DNA of 64,000 nucleotides from MFD01275-c22 sp963705885 (GCA_963705885.1 OY970120.1:1984001-2048000), one strand, 5' to 3'; counted from the first letter of the stretch, positions 1-8,399 are shown. The notes: generated from the sequence alone by a model not told the origin. Numbers and translations: made by a program.

Positions 1-1046
1 TGCTGGTGCTGGCCGCGCTCTACGTCGGGCTGGAGCTGTTCGCGCTGCTGTCGGTGGTCCTGGTGCCGGTGATCCTCGGGCTGCTCCTGTCGGCGGTCGC
101 GTCCCCGATGGTCGACCGGCTGACGGCCCTGCGGCTGCCGCGCGGGCTGGCCACCGCTGTCGTCGTCGTGAGCGGGATCGCGGCTCTGGTGGCCGTGGTC
201 GCCCTCGTGGCGCAGCAGATCTCGTCGGGGTTCAGCGACCTGCGGGCGTCCTTCGACAGCAGCCTGGTGGAGGTCGAGCGCTACCTCGCGGACCTCGGGC
301 TGAGCCGCATGCAGGTCCGCGACGGGCTCGATCGCATCCGGGATGGGGTCAGCGCCGGCAGCGGCGGCAACATCGGGGGCACCGTCGTGTCGGTCACGAC
401 GACCGCGGGTCACCTCGTGGCCGGCCTGTTCATCACGCTGTTCGCGACGATCTTCTTCACCTACGACGGGCGCCGGATCTGGGCGTGGATGGTGCGGCTC
501 TTCCCGTCCACGGCGCGGGACCGGGTGCAGGGCAGCGGGAGCCGGGCCTGGGCGGTCCTCACGTCGTACGTCCGCGCGACCGTCGTCATCGCCGCCGTCG
601 ACGCGCTGGGCATCGTGCTCGTCGCGGCGATCCTCGGGCTCCCGCTGGTCATCCCGATCGGGGTCCTGGTCTTCCTCGGAGCCTTCATCCCGATCGTGGG
701 CGCGACCATCAGCGGTATCGCCGCGGTCGCGGTGGCCCTGGTCGCGGAGGGGCCGGTCTCGGCCCTCGTGATGCTCGCCGGGGTGATCGGCGTGCAGCAG
801 CTGGAGGGCCATGTGCTGCAGCCGTTCCTCATGGGCCGCCTGGTGCGCGTACACCCCCTCGCCGTGGTCGTGGTCATTGCCATCGGAGGCCTGGTCGCGG
901 GTGTGTTCGGGGCTCTGGTCGCCGTCCCGCTCACGGCCATCGTCAACACCGTGAGCACCTACCTCGCGCAGGACCGCGCGGCGCGCGTCGGAGCGCACGG
1001 CCCGCCCGCCGGCGTCGGGGCGGCGGTCGACAAGGCCGTCCCGTGA
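1..1046 (+). CDS. AI-2E family transporter (PerM-like), 5' end outside window
   Basis: Integral membrane protein of the AI-2E transporter (PerM/YdiK/TqsA) family, probably a small-molecule or ion exporter; individual members have varied or unknown substrates. The reading frame is already open at base 1, so the true start is upstream and the GTG at position 6 is likely internal. Visible are an N-terminal hydrophobic pair, an amphipathic stretch with the family-typical central region (about residues 75-130), and a C-terminal block of hydrophobic segments ending in GVFGALVAVPLTAIV, a family hallmark. The stop overlaps the era start (GTGA), so the two are translationally coupled. Confidence 0.85.
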   Translation, partial: LVLAALYVGLELFALLSVVLVPVILGLLLSAVASPMVDRLTALRLPRGLATAVVVVSGIAALVAVVALVAQQISSGFSDLRASFDSSLVEVERYLADLGLSRMQVRDGLDRIRDGVSAGSGGNIGGTVVSVTTTAGHLVAGLFITLFATIFFTYDGRRIWAWMVRLFPSTARDRVQGSGSRAWAVLTSYVRATVVIAAVDALGIVLVAAILGLPLVIPIGVLVFLGAFIPIVGATISGIAAVAVALVAEGPVSALVMLAGVIGVQQLEGHVLQPFLMGRLVRVHPLAVVVVIAIGGLVAGVFGALVAVPLTAIVNTVSTYLAQDRAARVGAHGPPAGVGAAVDKAVP

Positions 1047-1972
1047 GCGGCGACCGGCCGGCGTTCCGTGCCGGCTTCGTGTGCTTCGTCGGGCGCCCCA
1101 ACACGGGGAAGTCCACGCTCACCAACGCGCTCGTCGGCGAGAAGATCGTGATCACGTCGAGCAAGCCGCAGACGACGCGACGGGTCGTGCGCGGCATCGT
1201 GCACCGGCCGGACGCCCAGCTCGTCGTCCTGGACACCCCCGGCCTGCACCGACCACGGACGCTGCTGGGGGAGCGCCTCAACGCCGAGGTCCGCTCCAGC
1301 TGGGCAGAGGTGGACGTCGTCGGGTTCTGTCTCCCTGCGGACGAGAAGCTGGGGCCGGGTGACCGGTTCATCGCCCGGGAGGTCGCGGCACTGTCACGGG
1401 TCGCCCCGGTGGCCGTCGTCACGAAGACCGACCGGGTCGCGCGTGACCGGGTGGCCGAGCAGCTGCTCGCCGTCAGCCGGCTCGGGGAGGCCGAGGGCAT
1501 CGACTGGGCGCACGTGGTGCCGGTGTCCGCCGCGTCCGGTGACCAGGTCGACCTGCTCGCCGACCTCCTCGTGGGCCTCATGCCGGAGTCGCCGCCGCTC
1601 TACCCCGACGGCGACCTGACCGACGAGCCCGAGCAGGTGCTCGTCGCCGAGCTCATCAGGGAGGCTGCGCTCGAGGGAGTGCGCGACGAGCTGCCGCACT
1701 CGATCGCCGTCGTCGTCGAGGAGATGATCCCGCGCGAGGACCGGCCCGCCGACCGGCCGCTGCTCGACGTGCACGCCTACCTCTACGTCGAGCGGGACAG
1801 CCAGAAGGCCATCGTCATCGGGCCCAAGGGAGCCCGGCTGCGCTCGATCGGCACGACCGCGCGGGTGCAGATCGAGGCGCTGCTCGGCACCCAGGTCTAC
1901 CTGGACCTGCACGTCACCGTCGCGAAGGACTGGCAGCGCGACCCGCGCCAGCTGCGCAAGCTCGGCTTCTAG
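1043..1972 (+). CDS. era: GTPase Era
   Basis: Essential ribosome-assembly GTPase that binds 16S rRNA near its 3' end during 30S maturation. The 309-residue product has the P-loop GRPNTGKS (17-24), switch I region with KPQTT (41-45), G3 motif DTPG (64-67) and G4 motif TKTD (127-130). A C-terminal KH domain follows, carrying the GPKG loop and ending RKLGF. I chose the GTG at 1043, which overlaps the upstream stop and gives the normal family start (short lead-in, then FVGRPN); the open frame runs much further upstream but that part reads as antisense-like Arg/Gly-rich junk. Confidence 0.97.
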   Translation: MSGDRPAFRAGFVCFVGRPNTGKSTLTNALVGEKIVITSSKPQTTRRVVRGIVHRPDAQLVVLDTPGLHRPRTLLGERLNAEVRSSWAEVDVVGFCLPADEKLGPGDRFIAREVAALSRVAPVAVVTKTDRVARDRVAEQLLAVSRLGEAEGIDWAHVVPVSAASGDQVDLLADLLVGLMPESPPLYPDGDLTDEPEQVLVAELIREAALEGVRDELPHSIAVVVEEMIPREDRPADRPLLDVHAYLYVERDSQKAIVIGPKGARLRSIGTTARVQIEALLGTQVYLDLHVTVAKDWQRDPRQLRKLGF

Positions 1973-2027
1973 GCCGGACCCGGGGAACGCCGCGCGCGGC
2001 ACGGTCGGGATGGGCACTGTGCGGCCT

Positions 2028-2057
2028 CAGACCTGCCCCGCCCGTGGAGCAGGTCTG
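2028..2057. other. inverted repeat downstream of era
   Basis: CAGACCTGC at 2028-2036 pairs perfectly with GCAGGTCTG at 2049-2057 around a 12-base loop. It lies 55 bases past the era stop and has no following T-run, so it could be a weak terminator, an mRNA-end structure or part of the leuA upstream region. I see the pairing directly; its role is unknown. Confidence 0.5.
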
Positions 2058-2091
2058 GTCATCGGGCGCTCGACCGGGGCTGCCCCTGGCC

Positions 2092-2150
2092 CAGACATTG
2101 CGCTCCCGCACCGGACACGCCGGGCGAGTGGTGTGTCAGCGCAATGTCTG
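2092..2150. other. long inverted repeat between era and leuA
   Basis: Perfect 13-base arms, CAGACATTGCGCT at 2092-2104 and AGCGCAATGTCTG at 2138-2150, flank a 33-base GC-rich loop. The pairing extends further outward with one bulge (CCC against GGG). It is the strongest dyad in the 391-base era-leuA gap. It ends about 78 bases before the inferred leader promoter, so it is more likely an era-side terminator or a protein-binding dyad than part of the attenuator. Confidence 0.55.
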
Positions 2151-2227
2151 TGGGTCCTGGGGGACGGGCGGGTCCAGCATCCGGAACCGGAAACGCGCAG
2201 CGGGAGACGAAACGGAGCGTGTCCGCG

Positions 2228-2233
2228 TACTCT
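2228..2233 (+). promoter_or_regulatory. -10 hexamer for the leuA leader
   Basis: TACTCT matches the actinobacterial TANNNT -10 pattern. It is followed by six bases and then the GTG of the leader peptide, so transcription would begin at or next to the start codon. No convincing -35 hexamer is visible at 16-18 bases upstream. The same -10 to start spacing recurs at several other genes in the window, which supports the call. Confidence 0.5.
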
Positions 2234-2239
2234 CGAACC

Positions 2240-2290
2240 GTGCGGACGCGCCACCTGCTTCTCGGCCGCCGCGGCGAGGCTCTCCTCTAG
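2240..2290 (+). CDS. leuL: leuA leader peptide (leucine-rich)
   Basis: Sixteen-codon ORF upstream of leuA that reads VRTRHLLLGRRGEALL. It has three consecutive leucine codons (CTG CTT CTC, codons 6-8) and two more just before the TAG stop. No Shine-Dalgarno is visible and a TANNNT element ends six bases before the GTG, so the leader is probably translated from a leaderless mRNA. Its 3' half forms the 5' arm of an 11-bp hairpin with 2301-2311. This is the expected design for ribosome-mediated attenuation, where stalling at the Leu codons under leucine shortage changes the folding upstream of leuA. Attenuation of leuA is known in actinobacteria; this particular leader is inferred. Confidence 0.7.
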   Translation: MRTRHLLLGRRGEALL

Positions 2291-2353
2291 AGGCCGGCTC
2301 CCTCGCCGCGGAGCGCTCGCCTGTGTCGGTCGAACCTCCCCGCGAGAGGCGAG
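2269..2353 (+). promoter_or_regulatory. leuA attenuator with alternative hairpins
   Basis: CCGCGGCGAGG (2269-2279) pairs perfectly with CCTCGCCGCGG (2301-2311). Separately, CTCGCCT (2316-2322) pairs with AGGCGAG (2347-2353), which lies in the purine-rich ribosome-binding region just before the leuA ATG at 2364. The core hexamers ggcgag (2273-2278, 2348-2353) and ctcgcc (2302-2307, 2316-2321) each occur twice, so the partners can be exchanged. A ribosome stalled on the Leu codons would cover the first arm and free 2301-2311 to re-pair. There is no poly-T tract, which points to control of translation initiation rather than transcription termination. Confidence 0.6.
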
Positions 2354-2363
2354 AGTGGCCCCG

Positions 2364-4086
2364 ATGACATCCGTACGGAACCCGCAGCAGCCATCCGGCA
2401 TGCCGATCCATCGCTACACCCCGTTCACGCCCGTCGAGCTCGCCGACCGCAGCTGGCCGGCGTCGCGCATCACCGAGGCCCCCCGCTGGTGCGCGGTGGA
2501 CCTGCGGGACGGCAACCAGGCGCTGATCGACCCCATGAGCCCCGCGCGCAAGAAGCGCATGTTCGAGCTGCTGGTGCGGCTGGGCTACAAGGAGATCGAG
2601 GTCGGCTTCCCCTCGGCGAGCCAGACCGACTTCGACTTCGTCCGCGAGCTCATCGAGCAGGACCTGGTCCCCGACGACGTCGTGATCCAGGTCCTGACCC
2701 AGGCCCGCGACCCGCTCATCGAGCGCACCTTCGAGTCGATCCGAGGCGCCCGGCAGGCGATCGTGCACCTCTACAACTCGACGTCGACGCTGCAGCGCCG
2801 GGTCGTGTTCGGGCTGCCGCGCGAGGGCATCGTCGACATCGCGGTGCAGGGCGCCCGGCTGTGCCGCAAGCTCACCGAGACGGTCAGGGACACCGAGGTC
2901 CTCTTCGAGTACTCACCCGAGTCCTACACCGGCACCGAGCTCGACTTCGCGGTCGAGGTCTGCAACGCGGTCAACGACATCTGGCAGCCCACGCCCGACC
3001 GCAAGGCGATCATCAACCTGCCGGCGACGGTGGAGATGGCCACGCCCAACGTCTACGCCGACTCGATCGAGTGGATGCACCGCAACCTGGCGCGCCGCGA
3101 CTCCGTCGTGCTGTCCCTGCACCCCCACAACGACCGGGGCACGGCGGTGGCCGCGGCCGAGCTGGGCTACATGGCCGGCGCGGACCGCATCGAGGGCTGC
3201 CTGTTCGGCAACGGCGAGCGCACGGGCAACGTCTGCCTGGTGACGCTGGGCATGAACCTCTTCGCCCAGGGGATCGACCCGCAGATCGACTTCAGCGACA
3301 TCGACGAGATCCGCCGGACGGTCGAGTACTGCAACCAGCTGCCGGTCAACGAGCGCCACCCCTACGGCGGCGACCTCGTCTACACCGCCTTCTCCGGCTC
3401 GCACCAGGACGCCATCAAGAAGGGCCTGGAGTGGATGCAGCGCGACGCCGCCGAGGCCGGGGTGCCGGTGGACGAGCACCGGTGGGGCGTGCCGTACCTG
3501 CCGATCGACCCGAAGGACGTGGGTCGGACGTACGAGGCGGTCATCCGGGTCAACTCGCAGTCGGGCAAGGGCGGCGTCGCCTACGTCATGAAGACCGAGC
3601 ACCAGCTCGACCTGCCGCGCCGCCTGCAGATCGAGTTCAGCCAGGTCATCCAGGCGCGCACCGACGCGTCCGGCGGTGAGGTGTCACCGGCGCAGATGTG
3701 GGAGGCGTTCGACGCCGAGTACCTCCAGCCGACGGACCCCGCTGTCGCTGAGCTCCCACCACACGTCCTCGGCCGACGGCGAGGACGACCAGCTCGACGT
3801 GACCGTCGAGGCCGACGGGACCGCGCGGGCGCTCGTGGGCCGCGGCAACGGCCCGATCGCGGCGTTCGTCGACGCGCTGCGGGCCATCGGGCACGACGTG
3901 CGCGTGCTCGACTACGCCGAGCACGCGCTGTCCAGCGGCGGCGACGCGCGCGCCGCGGCCTACGTCGAGTGCGCGATCGGCGAGCGCATCCTCTGGGGCG
4001 TCGGGGTCGACCCGAACATCGTCACCGCGTCGCTGAAGGCGGTCGTCTCGGCCTGCAACCGCGCCGCGGCCCCACCGTCCACCTGA
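2364..4086 (+). pseudogene. leuA: 2-isopropylmalate synthase LeuA, frameshifted near 3740
   Basis: LeuA condenses acetyl-CoA with 2-ketoisovalerate, the first step of leucine synthesis. The catalytic HMGL-like TIM barrel is intact from the ATG at 2364 (RDGNQAL, LHPHNDRGTA, GCLFGNGERTGN, family C-terminal subdomain to MWEAFDAEYLQP). After the Asp-Pro codons at 3735-3740 the family sequence continues in the +1 frame (SSHHTSSADG, then the regulatory domain with GRGNGPIAAFVDAL, LDYAEHAL, WGVGVDP and VVSACNRAA) to a TGA at 4086. A single extra base around 3736-3745 explains this. Without correction the protein reads into an Arg-rich tail ending at 4451 and lacks the leucine-sensing domain. A sequencing error, a real mutation and a recoding event are all possible; error or mutation is more likely. 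Confidence 0.85.
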
Positions 4087-4191
4087 CCACGGGCGTCCGG
4101 GTGCGCCGAACGGGTAAAGATCCCCGTCCCCGGTCAAGGTCGGCGACCGGTTGGGCGATGGCGGGAGTCGGTACGTCGACGGGGGTGTCGC

Positions 4192-5067
4192 ATGGTCGGG
4201 TCGCTGCGAGTCGGTGTCAGCGTGGGGATGGCACTGCTCATCGGGAGCCCGCTCGCCGCGGCGCCCGCCGTGGCCGCGCCCCCGGTCCCGGACCGGGTGC
4301 TCGTCAGGGTCGACGACAGCGGCGTCCGGATGACGGACACGCTGCGGCCGGGCCGGCACCGCTTCGTGGTGGTGGCGAAGGGCGGCGAGCAGGACGGTCT
4401 GCAGCTGATCCGCCCGCGTGCGGGCTACACCGTCGAGGAGTACACCCGTGACCTGAGGGCGGGCAGCGGCTCCGACCGGGCCGCGCGCTCGGCGACGCGC
4501 CGCATGGAGGCCAACCTGGGACTCCGTGGCGGCGTGATGGTCGATCGTGGCCGGCGGGCGGTCTTCTGGCAGACCGTGTCGCGGGGGCGGCTGTGGGTCG
4601 TCGCCCAGAACAGTCCGCGGGAGGTCCACCAGGTCCAGGTGACGGGGCGGCCGGACCGCGTCTCCGCACCCCGGCCGTCCGCGACCCTGACCGTCACCGA
4701 CGGCTCCGTCCTGGTCCCGCCCACCGCGCTGCGAACCCGGGGCGTGTTCCGCTTCCGCAACCAAGGAGCCGTCCCCCACATGATCGGCCTGGCACGGCTG
4801 GTCGACGGCCGCACCGCGGCGGATGCCACGGCGTACCTCGACGCGATCTTCGGCGACGACCCGTCACTCGACCCGGCGACGATGGAGGACCCCTTCGACG
4901 ACGAGGTGTACGGCGCTCCCACGATGTCGGTGCACCCGGGGGGCAGCATGCTCATGAAGTACTCGCTGCCGCCCGGCGACTACGTCGCGGTCTGCATCGT
5001 CCTCGACTGGACCACCAAGAGGCTTCACGCCCAGCGGGGAGAGCTCGCCGCCGTCCGGGTCGGGTGA
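4192..5067 (+). CDS. secreted protein with cupredoxin-like fold features
   Basis: A 291-residue exported protein of unknown function. A signal peptide ends near APAVAAPP (about residue 29). The remainder looks like two tandem beta-sandwich halves. The C-terminal half contains VPHMIGLARL, then PGDYVAVCIVLDW and KRLHAQRGEL. This layout, a strand ending in PH, a Cys after a PGxY strand, then His, resembles plastocyanin/azurin-type domains, but a complete copper-ligand set cannot be confirmed. It follows leuA by about 100 bases with its own ATG after a G-rich stretch. I would call it a hypothetical secreted protein; copper binding is a guess. Confidence 0.7.
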   Translation: MVGSLRVGVSVGMALLIGSPLAAAPAVAAPPVPDRVLVRVDDSGVRMTDTLRPGRHRFVVVAKGGEQDGLQLIRPRAGYTVEEYTRDLRAGSGSDRAARSATRRMEANLGLRGGVMVDRGRRAVFWQTVSRGRLWVVAQNSPREVHQVQVTGRPDRVSAPRPSATLTVTDGSVLVPPTALRTRGVFRFRNQGAVPHMIGLARLVDGRTAADATAYLDAIFGDDPSLDPATMEDPFDDEVYGAPTMSVHPGGSMLMKYSLPPGDYVAVCIVLDWTTKRLHAQRGELAAVRVG

Positions 5068-5110
5068 CCACGGCACGACGGAAGGCGCGGACGCACCGCT
5101 CGACCGCCGG

Positions 5111-6346
5111 TCAGGGGCGCAGCTCGCGGGTGACGGTCGTGCGTGCGACGAGCCGGCCGCGGTGCCAGACCGCGCGCGGCGGGTCCTGCAGGCGCAGCAC
5201 CTCCGGCCAGGTCGGCGCGCCGTGGAGCTGCAGGTCGGCGCGAGCGCCAGCCACCACGCCGTACGCGTCGCCGAGCCGCCAGGCCGTGGCCGGCACCGTC
5301 GTGACCGCCGCGAGCGCCTGCGCCAGCTCGTCGGGTGACACCAGGTGCGCCGCGTGCGCGGACACGAGCGCCACCTCGAGCATGTCGCCGCGGCCGAACG
5401 GATAGAAGCCGTCGTGCACGCAGTCCTGCCCGAACGCGACCGGGACGCCGGCCGCCATGAGCTCGCGGACCCTGGTCGTGCCGCGCCGCACGAGCCCGCG
5501 GTCGCCGCGGCCCTGGAGCACGAGGTTGGTGACCGGGTTGGACGCGATCGTGATGCCCGCGCGGGCGCAGCCGGCGATGACCTCGTCGGCGTAGGCGTCG
5601 TCGGCCGCGGACAGGGCGCACACGTGGCCAGCCGTGACCCGCCCCTGCCAGCCGGTCCGCTCGGTCTCCGCGACCACCATCGCGAGGGTGCGCACCGACC
5701 CGTCGTCGGTCTCGTCGACGTGCATGTCGACGTCGGCGTCGAAGCGGCGGGCCAGCTCGAAGCAGAACCGCACGTGCTCGCGCTGGTCGGCCTGCGAGGT
5801 CTCCCAGTGCGGCATGCCGCCGACGACCGCCGCCCCGCCCTCCATCGCCGCGACCATCAGGTCGGCGCAGCCGGGGTCTCGCAGGATCCCCTCCTGCGGG
5901 AAGGCGATCGCGTGCACCTCGGCGACGTCGGCGCAGTCACGGGCCGCGGCGAGGACCCCCTCGAGCGGCACCAGCCCCCCGATGGTGTCGACGTCGACGT
6001 GCGTCCTGATGCGGGTGGTGCCGGTCAGCACCGACGACTCGATGACCGAGCGCGCCCGGCGGCGTACGTCCTCGACGTCGTAGCCGCGCTTGGCGACCTG
6101 GATCGCCTCGATCGCCCCCTGCAGCGTGCCGTCGTGCGAGGCCAGCTGGTCGCGGATCAGCACCTTGTCGAGGTGGACGTGGGTGTCGATGAACGCGGGC
6201 AGGAGCAGGCCGCCGGCCGCGTCGACTCGCTCGGCGACCCCGGAGGCGGCGCCCGGCCCGACCGCGACCACGAGCTCCCCGTCGACCACCACGTCGACGA
6301 CCCGTCCGTCGACGAGCGTCGCGCCGGCGATCGCGCTCTCGGCCAT
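5111..6346 (-). CDS. cytosine deaminase-like amidohydrolase
   Basis: A 411-residue metal-dependent amidohydrolase, closest in motif layout to cytosine deaminase CodA and the related AtzC/isocytosine-deaminase group, which hydrolytically deaminate N-heterocycles. Visible metal and active-site elements are THVHLD (first HxH), RIRTHVDVD, AFPQEGIL, DMHVDETDD, AGHVCAL and FGQDCVHDGFYPFG. The last replaces the FGHDDV of E. coli CodA, so the exact substrate (cytosine, creatinine, a triazine product or other) is open. It is transcribed away from the glycosyltransferase gene. A possible -10 (TAGGTT) lies about 30 bases before the ATG. Confidence 0.85.
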   Translation of the reverse strand: MAESAIAGATLVDGRVVDVVVDGELVVAVGPGAASGVAERVDAAGGLLLPAFIDTHVHLDKVLIRDQLASHDGTLQGAIEAIQVAKRGYDVEDVRRRARSVIESSVLTGTTRIRTHVDVDTIGGLVPLEGVLAAARDCADVAEVHAIAFPQEGILRDPGCADLMVAAMEGGAAVVGGMPHWETSQADQREHVRFCFELARRFDADVDMHVDETDDGSVRTLAMVVAETERTGWQGRVTAGHVCALSAADDAYADEVIAGCARAGITIASNPVTNLVLQGRGDRGLVRRGTTRVRELMAAGVPVAFGQDCVHDGFYPFGRGDMLEVALVSAHAAHLVSPDELAQALAAVTTVPATAWRLGDAYGVVAGARADLQLHGAPTWPEVLRLQDPPRAVWHRGRLVARTTVTRELRP

Positions 6347-6445
6347 GCGCCGACCCTGGCAGACGCGGGCCGCAAAACCTATGGCACGTCCGGGGCCCAG
6401 TCCTTATCGTCAGCGCCGGCCCGTGCACGCGAAGCAGGGGGAGTC

Positions 6446-7612
6446 ATGAGGGTTCTGGTCGCCACCACCGCCAACACCGGGCATTTCGAGCCGATCGTTC
6501 CCTTTGCCCGGGCCTGCGCGTCCGCCGGCCACGAGGTGCGGGTCGCGGCGGCCGCGAGCTTCGCCGCCGCGGTCGGGTCGGCGGGCTTCGTGCACGTGCC
6601 CTTCTCCGATGCGCCGCCCGAGGAGACGGGGGCGGTCTTCGCGACGCTGCCGCCGCTGGACGGGGCGTCACCGGCGGACATCGAGGAAGGCAACGTCGTC
6701 GTCGTCCGCGAGGTCTTCGCCCGGCTCGACGCCGGCGCGGCGCTGCCCGGCCTGACCGAGGCGATGGCCGACTGGCGGCCCGACGTGGTGCTGCGGGAGA
6801 CGGCGGAGCTCGGTTCCTACCTGGCCGCGGAGGCCGCCGGCGTCCCGCACGTGCAGCTCAACACCGGCCTGAGCTCCTTCATGGACGTCGCGTCGGTCGC
6901 GGAGGCGCCGCTCGTGGCGCTGGGCGCGGCGCCCGGGCTCGCCGGGCTGCGCGCTGCGCCGCGGCTGACGCTGGTGCCCGGTTCGCTCGACGGGTCGTCC
7001 CCGGACGGCTCGGCCGCGCCAACCAGGTTCCGCGAGCCGTCCCCGGCCGGACCCGCCGAGCTCCCGGACTGGTGGCCGGGCCACGACGGGCCGCTGGTCT
7101 ACGTGACGTTCGGCACGGTCGCCGCGGTGGTGGGGCTCTTCCCCGCGTTGTACGACGCGGTGGTCACCGCGCTGGCCGACCAGCCGGTCCGCGTCCTGCT
7201 CACCACCGGCGCGGGTGACCCCGCCGAGCTCGGGCCGCTGCCCGGCAACGTGCACGTCGAGCGGTTCTGGCCCCAGCGCGAGGTCATGCCGCACGCTGCG
7301 GCGATGGTGGCGCACGGCGGTCTCGGCACGACGATGCTCGCGCTGACCCACGGCGTGCCGATGGTCCTGCTGCCGCTGTTCGCGGATCAGACGCACAACG
7401 CGAGCCGGGTCGCGGACGTCGGGGCCGGGGTGGTCGCACACGGCGGTCCGGGAGCCGCGGCGGCGCTGCCGGACCTGCTCGGGCAGGTGCTGGACGACCC
7501 CTCGAGCCGGGCCCGGGCCGGTTCGCTGGCCGCCGAGATCGCCGGACACCTGCCCGTCGCGCGCGCCGTCCCGCTGCTGGAGCGGGTCGCGTCCACCACA
7601 ATGGGGCTGTGA
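6446..7612 (+). CDS. GT1/MGT-type glycosyltransferase
   Basis: A 388-residue glycosyltransferase of the UDP-glycosyltransferase (GT1) superfamily, similar in form to macrolide glycosyltransferases and natural-product sugar transferases. The N-terminal domain starts MRVLVATTANTGHFEPIVPF, the acceptor-side Rossmann fold with the conserved GH. The C-terminal nucleotide-sugar domain has VYVTFGT, then the donor motif around HAAAMVAHGGLGTTMLAL and PLFADQTHNASRV. The ATG at 6446 has a G-rich ribosome-binding region (GGGGGAG). The stop overlaps the recO GTG by four bases. The acceptor cannot be predicted: no biosynthetic cluster surrounds it. Confidence 0.88.
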   Translation: MRVLVATTANTGHFEPIVPFARACASAGHEVRVAAAASFAAAVGSAGFVHVPFSDAPPEETGAVFATLPPLDGASPADIEEGNVVVVREVFARLDAGAALPGLTEAMADWRPDVVLRETAELGSYLAAEAAGVPHVQLNTGLSSFMDVASVAEAPLVALGAAPGLAGLRAAPRLTLVPGSLDGSSPDGSAAPTRFREPSPAGPAELPDWWPGHDGPLVYVTFGTVAAVVGLFPALYDAVVTALADQPVRVLLTTGAGDPAELGPLPGNVHVERFWPQREVMPHAAAMVAHGGLGTTMLALTHGVPMVLLPLFADQTHNASRVADVGAGVVAHGGPGAAAALPDLLGQVLDDPSSRARAGSLAAEIAGHLPVARAVPLLERVASTTMGL

Positions 7613-8340
7613 GCCTCTACCGCGACGAGGGTGTGGTCCTGCGCACCCAGAAGCTGGGCGAGGCCGACCGCATCATCACCCTGCTCACCCGCTCGCACGG
7701 CCGGGTCCGGGCCGTCGGCAAGGGGGTCCGCCGGACACGGTCGAAGTTCGGCGCCCGGCTCGAGCCGTTCACGCACGTCGACCTGCAGGTCTACGAGGGC
7801 AGGTCGCTCGACGTGGTGCAGCAGGCCGAGACGATCGCGTCCTACGGCGACCGGGTCGCGGGCGACTACGGGCGCTACACCGCGGGAACGGCGATGCTCG
7901 AGACCGCCGAGCGCCTGACCGCCGAGGAGAAGGAGCCTGCGGTCCAGCAGTTCCTGCTGCTCGTCGGCGGGCTGCGCACCCTGGCCGGCGCCGAGCACGC
8001 GTCGGGCCTGGTGCTCGACGCGTTCCTGCTGCGGTCCCTGGCCGTCGCGGGCTACGCGGCGTCGTTCGACGACTGCGCCCGCTGCACCCGGCCGGGCCCG
8101 CACTCCTTCTTCAACGTGGCCGCCGGCGGCACCGTGTGCGGCACCTGCCGCCCGTCCGGCTCGGTCAGCCCCGCCCGGGAGACCCTCGACCTCCTCTCGG
8201 CGCTGCTCACCGGCGACTGGGCGGCCGCCGACTCCAGCGACGCCCGGCACCGGCGTGAGGGCAGCGGCCTCGTGGCGGCCTACCTGCAGTGGCACCTCGA
8301 GCGAGGGCTGAGGTCGCTGCCCCTGGTCGAGCGCACCTGA
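7609..8340 (+). CDS. recO: DNA repair protein RecO
   Basis: A 243-residue recombination mediator that works with RecR to load RecA onto SSB-coated DNA and anneals single strands. The N-terminal OB-fold starts MSLYRDEGVVLRTQKLGEADRIITLLT. The helical C-terminal domain carries a zinc-binding site with Cys156, Cys159, Cys177 and Cys180 (CARC ... CGTC). Length is normal for actinobacteria. The GTG overlaps the upstream glycosyltransferase stop. The recO-uppS order is conserved in actinobacteria. Confidence 0.97.
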   Translation: MSLYRDEGVVLRTQKLGEADRIITLLTRSHGRVRAVGKGVRRTRSKFGARLEPFTHVDLQVYEGRSLDVVQQAETIASYGDRVAGDYGRYTAGTAMLETAERLTAEEKEPAVQQFLLLVGGLRTLAGAEHASGLVLDAFLLRSLAVAGYAASFDDCARCTRPGPHSFFNVAAGGTVCGTCRPSGSVSPARETLDLLSALLTGDWAAADSSDARHRREGSGLVAAYLQWHLERGLRSLPLVERT

Positions 8341-8387
8341 GACGCCACGCCCGGTCGCCGACCCGCTGCGGCCCCGACCCGGCTCGC

Positions 8388-8393
8388 TAGGGT
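8388..8393 (+). promoter_or_regulatory. -10 hexamer, leaderless promoter of uppS
   Basis: TAGGGT sits six bases before the GTG start of uppS, with no ribosome-binding sequence between. This spacing puts the transcription start at the start codon. No clear -35 is visible, as is common in actinobacteria. Confidence 0.5.
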
Positions 8394-8399
8394 CGCCGC

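Noticed and set aside
3728..3790. Programmed ribosomal frameshifting in leuA.
   Set aside because: There is no convincing slippery heptamer with a downstream pseudoknot, and I know of no leuA recoding in actinobacteria. A base error or mutation explains the data more simply.
6446..7612. A natural-product biosynthetic cluster around the glycosyltransferase and the ABM-domain protein.
   Set aside because: No polyketide, peptide or sugar biosynthesis genes are nearby; neighbours are housekeeping genes.
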